Source: JADLHS01 sp964539515
GTDB taxonomy: Bacteria; Verrucomicrobiota; Verrucomicrobiia; Limisphaerales; JADLHS01
Length of the DNA: 64,000 nucleotides
Direction of reading: 5' to 3'
NCBI GenBank assembly: GCA_964539515.1
Contig: CAZIJO010000001.1
Span: 44,008-108,007, forward strand
The position numbers were made by a program, and so were the translations under genes. Of this stretch, positions 8,160-18,210 are shown piece after piece; within the stretch, counting starts at the first letter, position 1; every line of letters starts with the position of its first letter. Below the pieces are notes generated by a model. The model did not search any database. It was not told the origin of the DNA and saw only the letters and a program-made list of their open reading frames with translations.

Positions 8160-11100
8160 GTGAAACTCATCCGGTTCATCACGTTCGGACTCGCCTGGGG
8201 CCAGACTCTTGGTTTTGGTGCAGAGTCCTCGAGACCCGCGGCCTCTATCTCCGAACGCGGCGACCATTATCGGGTCTGGCAGCGGGTCACGGTGGAGCGG
8301 GATGAGGAAGGCAGACCCTATTCGCTGACCAACTCCGCCTACACCGAACTGGAAACGGGGATGCACGTAAAACAACCCGATGGCACCTGGGCGGAAGCCA
8401 GCGACGAAATTGAGATCATTCATTCAGGTGGAATCGCACGAAAAACCCGGCACCGGGTGCATTTTGCCCCAAACTGCAACTCACCGGTGGCGATTGATTT
8501 GCTGAGCGCTGACGGGAGACGTCTGCGTTCACGAATCTTGGGGCTCGGTTTTTTTGACCGTAGCTCCCGGAAAAGTGTCTTGATAGCGGAGATCAAGGAC
8601 TCCGAAGGTCGCCTGCTGATGGAGAACCGGAACGAAGTGGTTTATTACGATGCCTTCACCGATCTCAAAGCGGATGTGCGCTACAGAAACAGCAAGGCCG
8701 GGCTGGAACAAGACATCATCCTTCGCGAGAATCCGCCTTCCCCCGCCGAGTACGAGTTGAATCCGGCGACGACCGTCCTTGAAGTCCTGACCGAGTTTAT
8801 CAGTCCGCCGGTGCCGAAGAAGCGGGTGCGGATGGTTTCCGGCGACGCCGATGAATTCTTGGATTTCGGTGATCTCAAGATGGGAAACGGGCGGGTATTT
8901 CTTTTGGGCAAGACCGGGGGCGAAATTCCGGTAACGAAGCAGTGGGGCAATCTGGACCGACGGACTTTCCTGATTGAGCAAATTCCTTACAAATCCATCG
9001 AGCCGGAACTGAAGTCCTTGCCGCGGAAGACGGCTGCGCGAAGGATTTCCCCGGATGGCGTGCTTCACCGGGTTTCGGCCCGGCGACTTTTGCCCGAGGT
9101 CCAACCCACAAAGCAAGTCTCGGGGTCCCTGCTGCTGGCTAGCGCACCGTTGAGCGGGCCAGGAGTCGTGTTGGATTACATCATCGCGAGCAGCGATGAA
9201 AATTACACTTTCCGCGGGGACACGACTCATTACGTCAACGGCCCCGTCCATCTCAGTGGGACCAACACAACCATTGAGGGCGGGGCCGTAATCAAGTTTG
9301 CCCGGTCGGCTTCCGCCAGGATTGACATCACTGGTCGCATCAATTGCCAGACGGGAGCGTATCGGCCGGCAGTGTTCACCGGCGAGGATGATAACACGGT
9401 CGGGGAGACCATTGCCGGCAGCACGGGGAGTCCAACCAACCACTACGGGAATGGCTTGACCGTCATCACGCCGGGCAACGCGCTCCACGATCTCCGTTTT
9501 CTTTACGCTGGCAGCGCGGTCAATTTGGGGTTCACGGCCGGGCTGATTCAACTGGCCAATGTGCAGTTCGTAAGATGTCAGCACCCGCTCGATTCCAGCG
9601 GACAGGACGCGAACACCATCGCGATTGAGAACAGCCTTTTTTATTCCAGTGTTCATGTGGTTCATGGTGGACAATCCTTGACGGTGCGGGGCCTGCAGCT
9701 GACGGCCAATCACTGTTCGAGTCTTGTCGATCCGGAGTTTTTCGCCGGGGCCGGGCAGCTCTATCTGACTAATTCCCTGATTGTGGCCGCGACCAACGGT
9801 TGGGGCCAGTCTGATGAGATGCTCGGTTCCGTGACCACCGATAGCACGGTGTTGATTACAAATTGTCCCGCGGGGGTCTTTCAAACCGTCGGGGCGGCCA
9901 GCCATTACCTAGCGGACCAGACTTACCGCAACGCGGGCACCACGAATATCCCTGCCGCGCTGGTGGAAGCTTTGAAAAGCCGGACCACGTGTCCGCCCCT
10001 CTTGCTCACCACCAATTTCACCGCCAACACGATCCTTGCCCCGCAGGCGCTCCGCGACGCGGACCTACCGGATTTGGGGTATCATTACGATCCCCTGGAT
10101 TACGTGATGAGCGGACGGACGGTGTCCGCGAATCTGACCTTGACCAACGGCGTGGCGGTGGGCACGTACGGCCCTTCGTCTTCGTTTGGACTGGGGATGA
10201 TCTCCGGGAAACTGGTGTCGGAAGGTGGGCCCACCCAATTGAACTGGATCGCCCGCTACAATGTCGTTCAGGAGCAAAGCACGACCAACTGGTCGGCGGG
10301 CAGCGTTGCCCCTTCGGTCAAACTCGGGGCGCTGACCCGGTTTGAATTCACGGCGTGGTCGCTCTTGGGGAACAATGGCAATCACGTTTACGCTTTGAAA
10401 CCGGGGAGTGGCTCGTTCGGTTTCCGGAACTGTCAATTTGGCGGGGGCGGATTTTATTTTTATGGTGACCGCGACGGTGGACTGACCAACTGCCTGTGGG
10501 AGCGGGTTCGTTTTAACCTCGGGAATTGGAAGAATCAGCCGAACCACGATCTTTACAACAACTTGTTCCGGGGTGGTTCAGTGCAGGTCGCCAACTATGA
10601 TGGCGGGATATCCACGATCCGGGACAATCTGTTCGACGAAACTAGCATCGACCAGGGTGGCACTCTGGTCCACAGCCACAATGCCTACGTCATGGGCTCG
10701 AGTCGTCTGACCCCGCCCAATTCCAGCGACGTGGTGCTATCGGGCGCGCCCACTTACCAGACCAGTTTTTTGGGCAATCATTATTATCCAACCAACGGAG
10801 CGTCGATGAACCTGTTGCTGAACGCTGGCAGCCGTAAGGCCGGCGACGCCGGGCTTTTTCACTACACCACCATGTCAAATCAGGCGAAGGAAACCAACTC
10901 GACGGTGGACATTGGCTTTCACTACGTGGCAACCGATGGGCTGACCAGTCGGCCGGTTGACACCGACGGGGACGGGTTGCCCGATTATCTCGAAGATCGG
11001 AACGGCAATGGAAGTTACAACTCCGGGGACATTGCCAACTGGAACGCGGCCGATACGGACAGCGATGGGGTAGAGGACGGCACCGAGCTCATCCAGGGCC

Positions 11101-11174
11101 GCCGCCCAACGGTTGGGGGGCTTTTGGATTCAGGCAATCTGACGAAATTGAAAGTATTCACCCCGTTAAGATAG
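8160..11174 (+). CDS. Large exported beta-helix protein, partner of the RHS gene
   Basis: The product is 1004 residues from GTG 8160 (a TTG at 8151 is also open). It begins with a Sec-type signal peptide (about 1-20). Residues about 25-300 form an unrecognised N-terminal region beginning with RVWQRVTVERDEEGRP; the middle (about 330-930) is rich in Gly, Asn, Thr and Val with short irregular repeats like those of parallel beta-helix proteins. The C-terminus holds acidic calcium-binding repeats (DTDGDGLPDYLED, DTDSDGVEDGTEL) of thrombospondin type-3 style. The stop TAG shares its last G with the GTG start of the RHS gene, so the two are translationally coupled. I infer a role in surface display, export or adhesion of the RHS toxin; the sequence does not prove this. 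Confidence 0.8.
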   Translation: MKLIRFITFGLAWGQTLGFGAESSRPAASISERGDHYRVWQRVTVERDEEGRPYSLTNSAYTELETGMHVKQPDGTWAEASDEIEIIHSGGIARKTRHRVHFAPNCNSPVAIDLLSADGRRLRSRILGLGFFDRSSRKSVLIAEIKDSEGRLLMENRNEVVYYDAFTDLKADVRYRNSKAGLEQDIILRENPPSPAEYELNPATTVLEVLTEFISPPVPKKRVRMVSGDADEFLDFGDLKMGNGRVFLLGKTGGEIPVTKQWGNLDRRTFLIEQIPYKSIEPELKSLPRKTAARRISPDGVLHRVSARRLLPEVQPTKQVSGSLLLASAPLSGPGVVLDYIIASSDENYTFRGDTTHYVNGPVHLSGTNTTIEGGAVIKFARSASARIDITGRINCQTGAYRPAVFTGEDDNTVGETIAGSTGSPTNHYGNGLTVITPGNALHDLRFLYAGSAVNLGFTAGLIQLANVQFVRCQHPLDSSGQDANTIAIENSLFYSSVHVVHGGQSLTVRGLQLTANHCSSLVDPEFFAGAGQLYLTNSLIVAATNGWGQSDEMLGSVTTDSTVLITNCPAGVFQTVGAASHYLADQTYRNAGTTNIPAALVEALKSRTTCPPLLLTTNFTANTILAPQALRDADLPDLGYHYDPLDYVMSGRTVSANLTLTNGVAVGTYGPSSSFGLGMISGKLVSEGGPTQLNWIARYNVVQEQSTTNWSAGSVAPSVKLGALTRFEFTAWSLLGNNGNHVYALKPGSGSFGFRNCQFGGGGFYFYGDRDGGLTNCLWERVRFNLGNWKNQPNHDLYNNLFRGGSVQVANYDGGISTIRDNLFDETSIDQGGTLVHSHNAYVMGSSRLTPPNSSDVVLSGAPTYQTSFLGNHYYPTNGASMNLLLNAGSRKAGDAGLFHYTTMSNQAKETNSTVDIGFHYVATDGLTSRPVDTDGDGLPDYLEDRNGNGSYNSGDIANWNAADTDSDGVEDGTELIQGRRPTVGGLLDSGNLTKLKVFTPLR

Positions 11175-14100
11175 TGATTACTCCTTCAATGTTGCCAAGC
11201 CGCCGAGTGAAAAATTTCTTCAAGAGACATTGGCCCGGACGGTCTGCCTGGATAGCGGGTGCGGTGGCGTTCATTCCGGCCAGACAACCGTTTGGGAGCA
11301 GGCTGGCGTTTTGGGTCATTGTCTTGGGGTTGAGCGCAGCGAGCGCTAACGGTGAGCCTTCCCCATGCATCCAACACTCGTTCGAATACCGGAGTTGTTC
11401 CGCCAGCCGGACTTGGTGCGGGTTCGACACGTTCACCACCTCAACGCCCCGCACGAAATATCGGACCTTGTCGCAGCAGGATACGGCCGGCGGATATACG
11501 TGGTCGGGGACTCTTTGCGGCAATGGCGCTGCCGGCGGGAAGGGCTTGTATCATTCGGCGACCGGGCAAATCACGTTTTCCGGCACCGGCAACACATGTG
11601 GCATTGGAACGAATTGGAATTTCGAATGTCGGTTTGGCATCGATTGGCCGGCTTCCATCAATTACGCGAGCCCTGGCGATCAAGTGTTCTATAAAGACCG
11701 CGGCACGGTTCCCGCCAGCGTGCAGCAATTTGTTTCTGCCGGAGCCTCGGCCAGCATTGTTTATGTGCCCGCGACCATGGGCTCGCAAACCATTTCATGC
11801 ACTACCAATTGCACCTGGACCACGAACACCACGCCACCTTTCGTGCTGGATTCAGCCTTGGTGCTCCAAAGTCGGACGGCTACCACGGAAGCGTACGCGA
11901 ATGCTTCTCTTTGGACGACGGCGACCCGCACTCGCACCCTGAGCCTGGAATACAAACGCGAAGCCGTTGAGCAGAGTATTATCGCGGAGGACTTGGCGGA
12001 TTGTCCGGCGGGTGGTTGGAAGCCGGCCGCGGTGGCGGCTACCAGCACTTTGATCGGGAATTCGGTCACCGTGACGAAGGTGGGTTATCAGATCAAGATT
12101 CCCCGGACCGAACGGGGTACGACCTATCTGCTGTCGTGGAAAGTACTGGTCTATGATTCGACGGGTAATCTGGCCGGAGAGGAAACGGCCGAGGCTGCCT
12201 TGCAGGGCACCGGCGATGAAATTACCACCGGGGAAATCATTCTCCTCCCGCCCTTGAATGTCGGTGGCAGTCGAATGGTGGATAAATCCAGTTTGGTGAT
12301 CAAAACTGTAAATGGCGGCGGGGATTGCTGTAATGGTGCGGTGGCGGCCGGGCAAGGCGCCGCCCGTTTGAAGAGCGTGGAGGTGGAATTCGGTCTCGGA
12401 AAAGGCCGCTTTGGACTCGGGGGCGGACAACTTTATATCAAACAGGAAGCCTTGGATGATTCCTCTGCCCGGCCGGCGGCGTTGAAATTTGCCGGTGACC
12501 CGGACCAGTTTGAAGTTCTCAACGATGCCGGGGGTATTCGGCAGGTTTTGGGGGCGCAGGCGTTGGCGGATGTGGTGGCGACCAATGATTACTGCTACGA
12601 CATCAGGTTTTACGCCGTGACCAATGTGGGCGCCAAAGTCGGCGGGTTTTACCCGGTCAGCAACACCCCGCATACCGTCTGGACGGTGCGCAACCCGGAT
12701 GGCGCCTCATTCACGAACCGGTTGCAAGTGGTGGAGACGCGGGGCAGCAAAGCGATCACCAACGAGTACCAGTGGTCCGCCACCAACCACACTTGGACTT
12801 TCATCGCCGGCAACGGACTCCGCACGGAAACCAAGACCGTCACTTGGGATGCGGCTCGCAAGCTTCGCTCGGAAATCCGCCAGACCTACAGCGGTTCGGG
12901 CGAACTGGTTTACCAGGAAGTTAAAAAATTCCAGGCTTATGCCTTTGGCGCCGGGAACGAAGCGATGGGGATGGCGCTGAGCGAAACCCGGATTGGTTTG
13001 CCGGGGGCGGAAGTGACGACGACCAATACGTACGTAAATAGCACCACCGCGCCGCGGCTGGACACCGTCACGCGCAGCGATGGTTCATGGGACGCGTACC
13101 TCTATGACGCGCAAGGCCGGGTATTAGTCAACTACTCTTCCAGTTTTTCCAATCAAGCGCCAACGAAGAGCCAGAGCGTGAGCAGTTTCTCGTACCACGA
13201 CTATGCAGTGCTGGCCGACAGTGGAGATGACGGATCCGCAACCAATTCCGAAGCCCGCACGGTTTACCATTCTTTCATGGGATTGCCTGTCTCCCGCCAC
13301 TTTCTCGTTCGTCGGCCCGGCGAGCGCATCGAAGGGGTCGGCCAGAATGAATCGGTGACTTGGAATACTGCCGGCAATCTTCTGACCACCAACCGTTTTT
13401 ATACCAACGGCGCCTTCGGCGGTTACCCCTTGAGCAGCTACCGACCCGACGGCACCGCTTCGGTTTACTTCTACGAAACCAACGCCAGCCTTAAAATCAC
13501 AACGATGTTGAATGGGCAGCCCGACCCGGTCAACCCGACCAATATTCTTGAGGGCACGAAGACCGTGACGTTCGTCGGGCTGGCGGGGCAGACTTTTTCC
13601 AACGTGGTTTGCGCTTTGCCGCAGACCAACGTCATTCTCGCCCGGGAGATTTACAGCGACTTCGATGAACTTTTCCGCCCCGGTCGCACCACTTATCTCG
13701 ACGGCACATTCCAACTATTTAGTTATGATTGCTGCGGACTGGCGTATGAGATCGAACGCGATGGCAGTCGCACGGATTATACCTACGACGACCTCAAGCG
13801 TCTGGTTACTTCAACTCGCAACGGCATCACGACCATTTACGCCTACGATGGCTTTGGTCGGGTGCTTGCCGTCGCCCGCCAGGGGACGGACGGTTCCACA
13901 ATTGTAGTTGAGAGTTCCGGGTATGATACCGCGGGTCGATTGCTGGCGCGAACCAACGCCTTGGGTGCCATCACAACTTTTTCAGAAACCATCGTCAGCA
14001 ATCAAACGGTGCGGGTCACCACCCGGCCGGATCGCAGCACGGTGACAAATCTTTACGCCCGGGACGGTTCGTTGCTCGAAGTTACCGGCAGCGCGGCGCA

Positions 14101-17100
14101 ACCCGTGCGCTACCAGTACGGCATCCTGGATGGCATCGAACGCCGCCGGTTTGTTGTGGAGTTGCAGCTTGACGCCAGTGGCGGCACCAACGAATGGGTC
14201 AAGACTTACACCGATCCGGTGGGCCGGGTGTTCAAGCGGGAATTTGCCGCTGCCGCCGGAACGCCCTCCGCCATGTCCTATTTCAACCACCAAGGCCAGC
14301 TCACGAATTCCCTGGATCCCGACGGCATCTCGACCATCTTCGCTTACAACGGCAAAGCTGAGCTGGCTTACAGCGTCCTGAACTCCAATCGGAACGCCAC
14401 GATTGATTTCAGCGGACCGGACCGCATCACTTACGTGACCAATGATATCATCCACAATGGGGTGGCGGATGTCCGGCGCACCCGCACGTTCGTCTGGAGC
14501 AACAGCGCCAACGCGTCAAACCTGGTTTCTTCCGCTGAAGTTTCCACCGACGGTCTGCGCTCGTGGCACACGCTGTGGCACGACGGCGCGCCGGTCACGA
14601 GCCAGTCGCGCGTGGTCTATGACGCCGCCAACGGCTATCGCTTCACCACCAACATCGCGCCGGACAACTCCTACTCCGTCGCCATCATGCGCTACGGCAC
14701 CAATGTTTCCTTGGCCTCCTACGATTCCACGGGCATGCAACTCGGCAAAACCACTTACGGCTACGATGCCCATGGACGCCGGAACACGGTTACGGATGCT
14801 CGCACCGGAACCACCACTTACACCTACAATGCCGCCGATCAGGTCACCTCGGTCACCACGCCCGATCCCGATGGCGCCGGCCCGGGCCCGGCCCAGACCA
14901 CCACGGTGGACTACGACAACATGGGGCGCGTCTGGAAAACCACCTTCCCCGACAACACCAGTGTCACCAACGAATACCACCCCACCGGTCAGCTCAAGAA
15001 AACCTACGGCTCGCGCACCTATCCGGTGGAATACACCTACGACCCTCAGGGCCGGTTGAAGACGATGAAGACCTGGCAGGATTTTGCCGGCGGCAAAGGC
15101 GCGGCCACGACAACCTGGAATTATGACCGCTACCGCGGCTGGCTCACGAACAAGACGTACGAAGGCGGCGGGGCGGGGCCGGTTTACACTTACACGGCCG
15201 CGGGTCGGCTGGCCACGCGGACCTGGGCGCGGGGCACGAATACCACCTACTCCTATAACTGGGCGGGAGACTTGGTGCGGGTCGATTACTCGGATGGCAC
15301 GCCCGACCTTGGCTACGGCTACGACCGGCTGGGCCGCCAGGTGGCGGTGACCAACGACACCACGCTGGCATGCACCTACGCCTACAATGATCTCGGGCAG
15401 CTGCTCGCGGAAACCTGGTCCGGCGGGCCGTGGAGCGGGCTGGCGGTTACCAACGGCTATGATTCGTTGATGCGTCGCTCGGCGGTTGCCCTCGACTCCC
15501 AACCGTCAAGTTTGGTTCAGTACGGCTACGACACGGCCTCGCGTCTGGCCGCCGTCACGAATGGATCGAGCACCGTGGCCTACGGCTATCTCGCCAACTC
15601 GCCACTGCTCCATACCATCACGTTCAAGGAAAGCGGCAGCACCCGGCTGACCACCACCAAGAGTTACGACCATCTCAACCGCCTGACCTTCCTTTCCTCC
15701 GCGCCCTCGGCGGACGCCGCGGTGAGTTTCAATTACCAGCTCAATTCTTCCAACCAGCGCACGGCCATCACCCATGCCGACAGTTCCCGCTGGGTTTATG
15801 CCTACGACCACCTTGGACAGGTCGTTTCCGGCCGGAAGTATTGGAGCGACGGCACGCTGGTGGCGGGTCAACAGTTTGAATACACCTTCGATGATATTGG
15901 CAACCGCCGGAGCACGGCTGCAGGTGGCGATCAAAACGGCGCGAACTTGCGCGGTGCGGTTTATACGAACAATCTGCTGAATCAACTCACCCGGCGGGAT
16001 GTGCCCGGCTACGTGGACATCCAGGGTTCGGCCACCAACACCGCCACGGTGACGGTCAATAATCAGCCAAGCTACCGGCACGGTGACTATTTCCGGGTTG
16101 AGTTGTCGGTAACGAATGCCGGCGTCCCGGTATTTCTTGCCGTTACCAATCTCGCGGTTCTCAAAAACGGCGCTACCGCGGATCTTGTGAGCAGTGTGAC
16201 GGGAAAGGTATTCGTAGCGCAGTCCCCCGAAGCCTCGAGTTACGATAACGATGGCAACCTGACTAGCGATTGCCGATGGACGGTCACTTGGGACGCCGAG
16301 AATCGAGCGACATCTTTTACGCGCGTCAGCAACTCTGCGTCCGGGGCAAATATCCGCATCGATTGCGAGTATGACGGTGCCTTCCGGCGGGTACAGAAAA
16401 TCGTGTCCGGTGGGGATGGTTCAGACAACGAGGTGCAACGCACCAACCTGTTCATCTACGATGGTTGGAACCTGGTGGCCGTCTTGAATCACACCAATGG
16501 CTTGCTTTATTCCTTCGCGTGGGGATTGGATGCCAGTCTCACGGAGCAGGGCGCGGGCGGAGTCGGGGGACTCGTGGCCATGACAGTGCACGTTGGGTTA
16601 AACGCTGGCACTTACTTCTATACCTACGACGGAAATGGCAACGTCGCGACGCTGGTGAGCGTGGCTAGCGGTGCGATTGCCGCGCACTATGAATACGGTC
16701 CCTTTGGCGAGTTGTTGCGGGCGACCGGGCCAATGGCATTGGAGAATCCGTTCCTGTTCTCGACCAAGTATTACGACTGGGAGACTGGCTTCTGTTACTA
16801 TGGGTATCGTTATTATGATCCGAGCACCGGGCGCTGGCTCGGACGTGATCCGTTGGAGGAACCCGGCGGCGCAAATCTTTTTGCATTTGTGGGGAATGAT
16901 CCACTCAATGCTATTGATGTAAATGGCTTGGCTCTATATGCATTCGATGGAACAAATAATGACCGTGATCGCGATCGCATGGACAATCCAAAAGCGGCGA
17001 ATGGGCCATCTAATGTGGGAATTCTCTATGGGATTTATCAGGGACGGTTTAGGTATTACCTAAACGGGGTGGGTACGCGTGAAAGCAGCGGGATTAAGAA

Positions 17101-17758
17101 TATGCTCGGTAATGCAGGAGGCTATGGCGGGAAGAGACGCATTGCAGAGATGCTTAAAGGTGTAGAGGAGTCTCTAGCTGGTGGTGACGACATTGCCGAT
17201 GTTATCGGGTTCAGTCGCGGAGCGGCGATGGCGCGTGATTTTGTTAATCAGCTAAATAGGAAGTATCCTTGTGTCAAAGTGCGCTGGCTGGGCTTATTCG
17301 ATACTGTTGGTTCTTTCGGCATCGGAGGCAATGACGCGGATATAGGCTATGAACTCGGTATTCCAAGTAATGTGGAACGTGCTTTTCACATGGTCGCTGG
17401 TGACGAATCACGCTACTTCTTTCCACTTGCCTCCATATGGAGGGGACCTCACGCAAGGCCCAGTAATCGGAATTACCAAGAAATCACTCTCCGGGGTGCA
17501 CATTCAGATATAGGCGGCGGTTACCGAGATCATCGCGGGTTAGCCAACGCCGCGCTGCAGAGGATGCACAAAGATGGCATGTTTCATAAAGTTCCGTTTG
17601 GCCCTGTACCGGAAGCGTATCTAAATACAAAGGACGAAGTGATTCACGATTCTCGGTGGCTAAACGACAAGGCTGGGCCTATTATTAACATTCCATTGTG
17701 GGGTATGGCACCAAATCCATTTTGGAGTGCCGAACGAACAGTCTATTATCATCCATGA
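11174..17758 (+). CDS. RHS-repeat polymorphic toxin with C-terminal DUF2235/Tle1-like lipase
   Basis: The product is 2194 residues from GTG 11174 (ATG 11189 is an alternative). A hydrophobic segment near residues 45-60 ending ASANGE looks like an export signal after a basic extension. Residues about 60-630 are an unrecognised Cys-containing N-terminal region; about 630-1830 carry many YD/RHS repeats (TYDPQGRLK, YGYDRLGRQVAV and so on); the RHS core motif YYGYRYYDPSTGRWLGRDP and PLNAIDVNGL mark the junction near 1918. The tip (about 1919-2194) has FDGTNND (1924), the nucleophile elbow GFSRG (Ser2014), GLFDTVGS (Asp2043) and GAHSDIGGGY (His2110). This is the motif set of the DUF2235/Tle1 phospholipase effectors, which attack membrane phospholipids with a Ser-Asp-His triad. 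The tip is lower in GC than the repeats. The terminal lipase, RHS cage and following lipoprotein indicate a toxin-immunity system. Delivery route and target cell are unknown. Confidence 0.9.
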   Translation: MITPSMLPSRRVKNFFKRHWPGRSAWIAGAVAFIPARQPFGSRLAFWVIVLGLSAASANGEPSPCIQHSFEYRSCSASRTWCGFDTFTTSTPRTKYRTLSQQDTAGGYTWSGTLCGNGAAGGKGLYHSATGQITFSGTGNTCGIGTNWNFECRFGIDWPASINYASPGDQVFYKDRGTVPASVQQFVSAGASASIVYVPATMGSQTISCTTNCTWTTNTTPPFVLDSALVLQSRTATTEAYANASLWTTATRTRTLSLEYKREAVEQSIIAEDLADCPAGGWKPAAVAATSTLIGNSVTVTKVGYQIKIPRTERGTTYLLSWKVLVYDSTGNLAGEETAEAALQGTGDEITTGEIILLPPLNVGGSRMVDKSSLVIKTVNGGGDCCNGAVAAGQGAARLKSVEVEFGLGKGRFGLGGGQLYIKQEALDDSSARPAALKFAGDPDQFEVLNDAGGIRQVLGAQALADVVATNDYCYDIRFYAVTNVGAKVGGFYPVSNTPHTVWTVRNPDGASFTNRLQVVETRGSKAITNEYQWSATNHTWTFIAGNGLRTETKTVTWDAARKLRSEIRQTYSGSGELVYQEVKKFQAYAFGAGNEAMGMALSETRIGLPGAEVTTTNTYVNSTTAPRLDTVTRSDGSWDAYLYDAQGRVLVNYSSSFSNQAPTKSQSVSSFSYHDYAVLADSGDDGSATNSEARTVYHSFMGLPVSRHFLVRRPGERIEGVGQNESVTWNTAGNLLTTNRFYTNGAFGGYPLSSYRPDGTASVYFYETNASLKITTMLNGQPDPVNPTNILEGTKTVTFVGLAGQTFSNVVCALPQTNVILAREIYSDFDELFRPGRTTYLDGTFQLFSYDCCGLAYEIERDGSRTDYTYDDLKRLVTSTRNGITTIYAYDGFGRVLAVARQGTDGSTIVVESSGYDTAGRLLARTNALGAITTFSETIVSNQTVRVTTRPDRSTVTNLYARDGSLLEVTGSAAQPVRYQYGILDGIERRRFVVELQLDASGGTNEWVKTYTDPVGRVFKREFAAAAGTPSAMSYFNHQGQLTNSLDPDGISTIFAYNGKAELAYSVLNSNRNATIDFSGPDRITYVTNDIIHNGVADVRRTRTFVWSNSANASNLVSSAEVSTDGLRSWHTLWHDGAPVTSQSRVVYDAANGYRFTTNIAPDNSYSVAIMRYGTNVSLASYDSTGMQLGKTTYGYDAHGRRNTVTDARTGTTTYTYNAADQVTSVTTPDPDGAGPGPAQTTTVDYDNMGRVWKTTFPDNTSVTNEYHPTGQLKKTYGSRTYPVEYTYDPQGRLKTMKTWQDFAGGKGAATTTWNYDRYRGWLTNKTYEGGGAGPVYTYTAAGRLATRTWARGTNTTYSYNWAGDLVRVDYSDGTPDLGYGYDRLGRQVAVTNDTTLACTYAYNDLGQLLAETWSGGPWSGLAVTNGYDSLMRRSAVALDSQPSSLVQYGYDTASRLAAVTNGSSTVAYGYLANSPLLHTITFKESGSTRLTTTKSYDHLNRLTFLSSAPSADAAVSFNYQLNSSNQRTAITHADSSRWVYAYDHLGQVVSGRKYWSDGTLVAGQQFEYTFDDIGNRRSTAAGGDQNGANLRGAVYTNNLLNQLTRRDVPGYVDIQGSATNTATVTVNNQPSYRHGDYFRVELSVTNAGVPVFLAVTNLAVLKNGATADLVSSVTGKVFVAQSPEASSYDNDGNLTSDCRWTVTWDAENRATSFTRVSNSASGANIRIDCEYDGAFRRVQKIVSGGDGSDNEVQRTNLFIYDGWNLVAVLNHTNGLLYSFAWGLDASLTEQGAGGVGGLVAMTVHVGLNAGTYFYTYDGNGNVATLVSVASGAIAAHYEYGPFGELLRATGPMALENPFLFSTKYYDWETGFCYYGYRYYDPSTGRWLGRDPLEEPGGANLFAFVGNDPLNAIDVNGLALYAFDGTNNDRDRDRMDNPKAANGPSNVGILYGIYQGRFRYYLNGVGTRESSGIKNMLGNAGGYGGKRRIAEMLKGVEESLAGGDDIADVIGFSRGAAMARDFVNQLNRKYPCVKVRWLGLFDTVGSFGIGGNDADIGYELGIPSNVERAFHMVAGDESRYFFPLASIWRGPHARPSNRNYQEITLRGAHSDIGGGYRDHRGLANAALQRMHKDGMFHKVPFGPVPEAYLNTKDEVIHDSRWLNDKAGPIINIPLWGMAPNPFWSAERTVYYHP
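17744..17758 (+). repeat. 15-bp direct repeat, copy 1 (RHS stop)
   Basis: TATTATCATCCATGA covers the last codons and the TGA stop of the RHS gene. An exact second copy at 18211-18225 contains the lipoprotein start codon. In both copies the TGA overlaps an ATG (ATGA). The copies bracket a 452-base segment with a degraded transposase. Confidence 0.9.
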
Positions 17759-17999
17759 GCGTACGAATCTCAGTCTTACGGTTTGGTGCAGCCTCAACGA
17801 TGCGGACAGCTACCTGCGCTACTGCGAGGAGGGACTGGAATTGGAGAGCGGAATGTTCAACTACTTCGTCCGTTACAATGTGTAGCGACCGCATCAGGCT
17901 TTGGGCTACAGGACGTTCCGGGAGATGTATCGCCTCCCCGAATCGCACGGTGACAAGCCGGCAAAGTGGGAGTCGAAATCGGACCGCCTGCTGCGGTAG
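17757..17999 (+). pseudogene. IS3-family transposase (OrfB) C-terminal remnant
   Basis: In the frame through 17886 the translation gives LNDADSYLRYCEEGLELESG, then FNYFVRYN, a TAG stop at 17883-17885, and RPHQALGYRTFREMYRLPE. RPHQALGYRTP(x)E(V/M)Y is the hallmark C-terminal end of IS3-group integrase-like transposases. Only about 80 codons remain, with an internal stop and no catalytic DDE region, so it is a dead fragment. It lies between the RHS toxin and its putative immunity gene, inside a 15-bp duplication. No terminal inverted repeats are evident. Confidence 0.72.
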
Positions 18000-18210
18000 G
18001 ATGACGGCGACTAAGGATGACGGGAAAGAGGCGGCTCGCGAATTGCGTCGCCTTCTCTTTTCAAATTGGTTATGTGCGCCCAGCAGACAACTGCTATTAA
18101 CCAACGCTACAGGCTCAAGGAATCAGGCCTTATTTTCTGCTGTCAGCGTTTTGAATATGGGTCAACCTCACAGAAGCACATTTTTGAACCGACACGCTGA
18201 TCGAAGGAAT

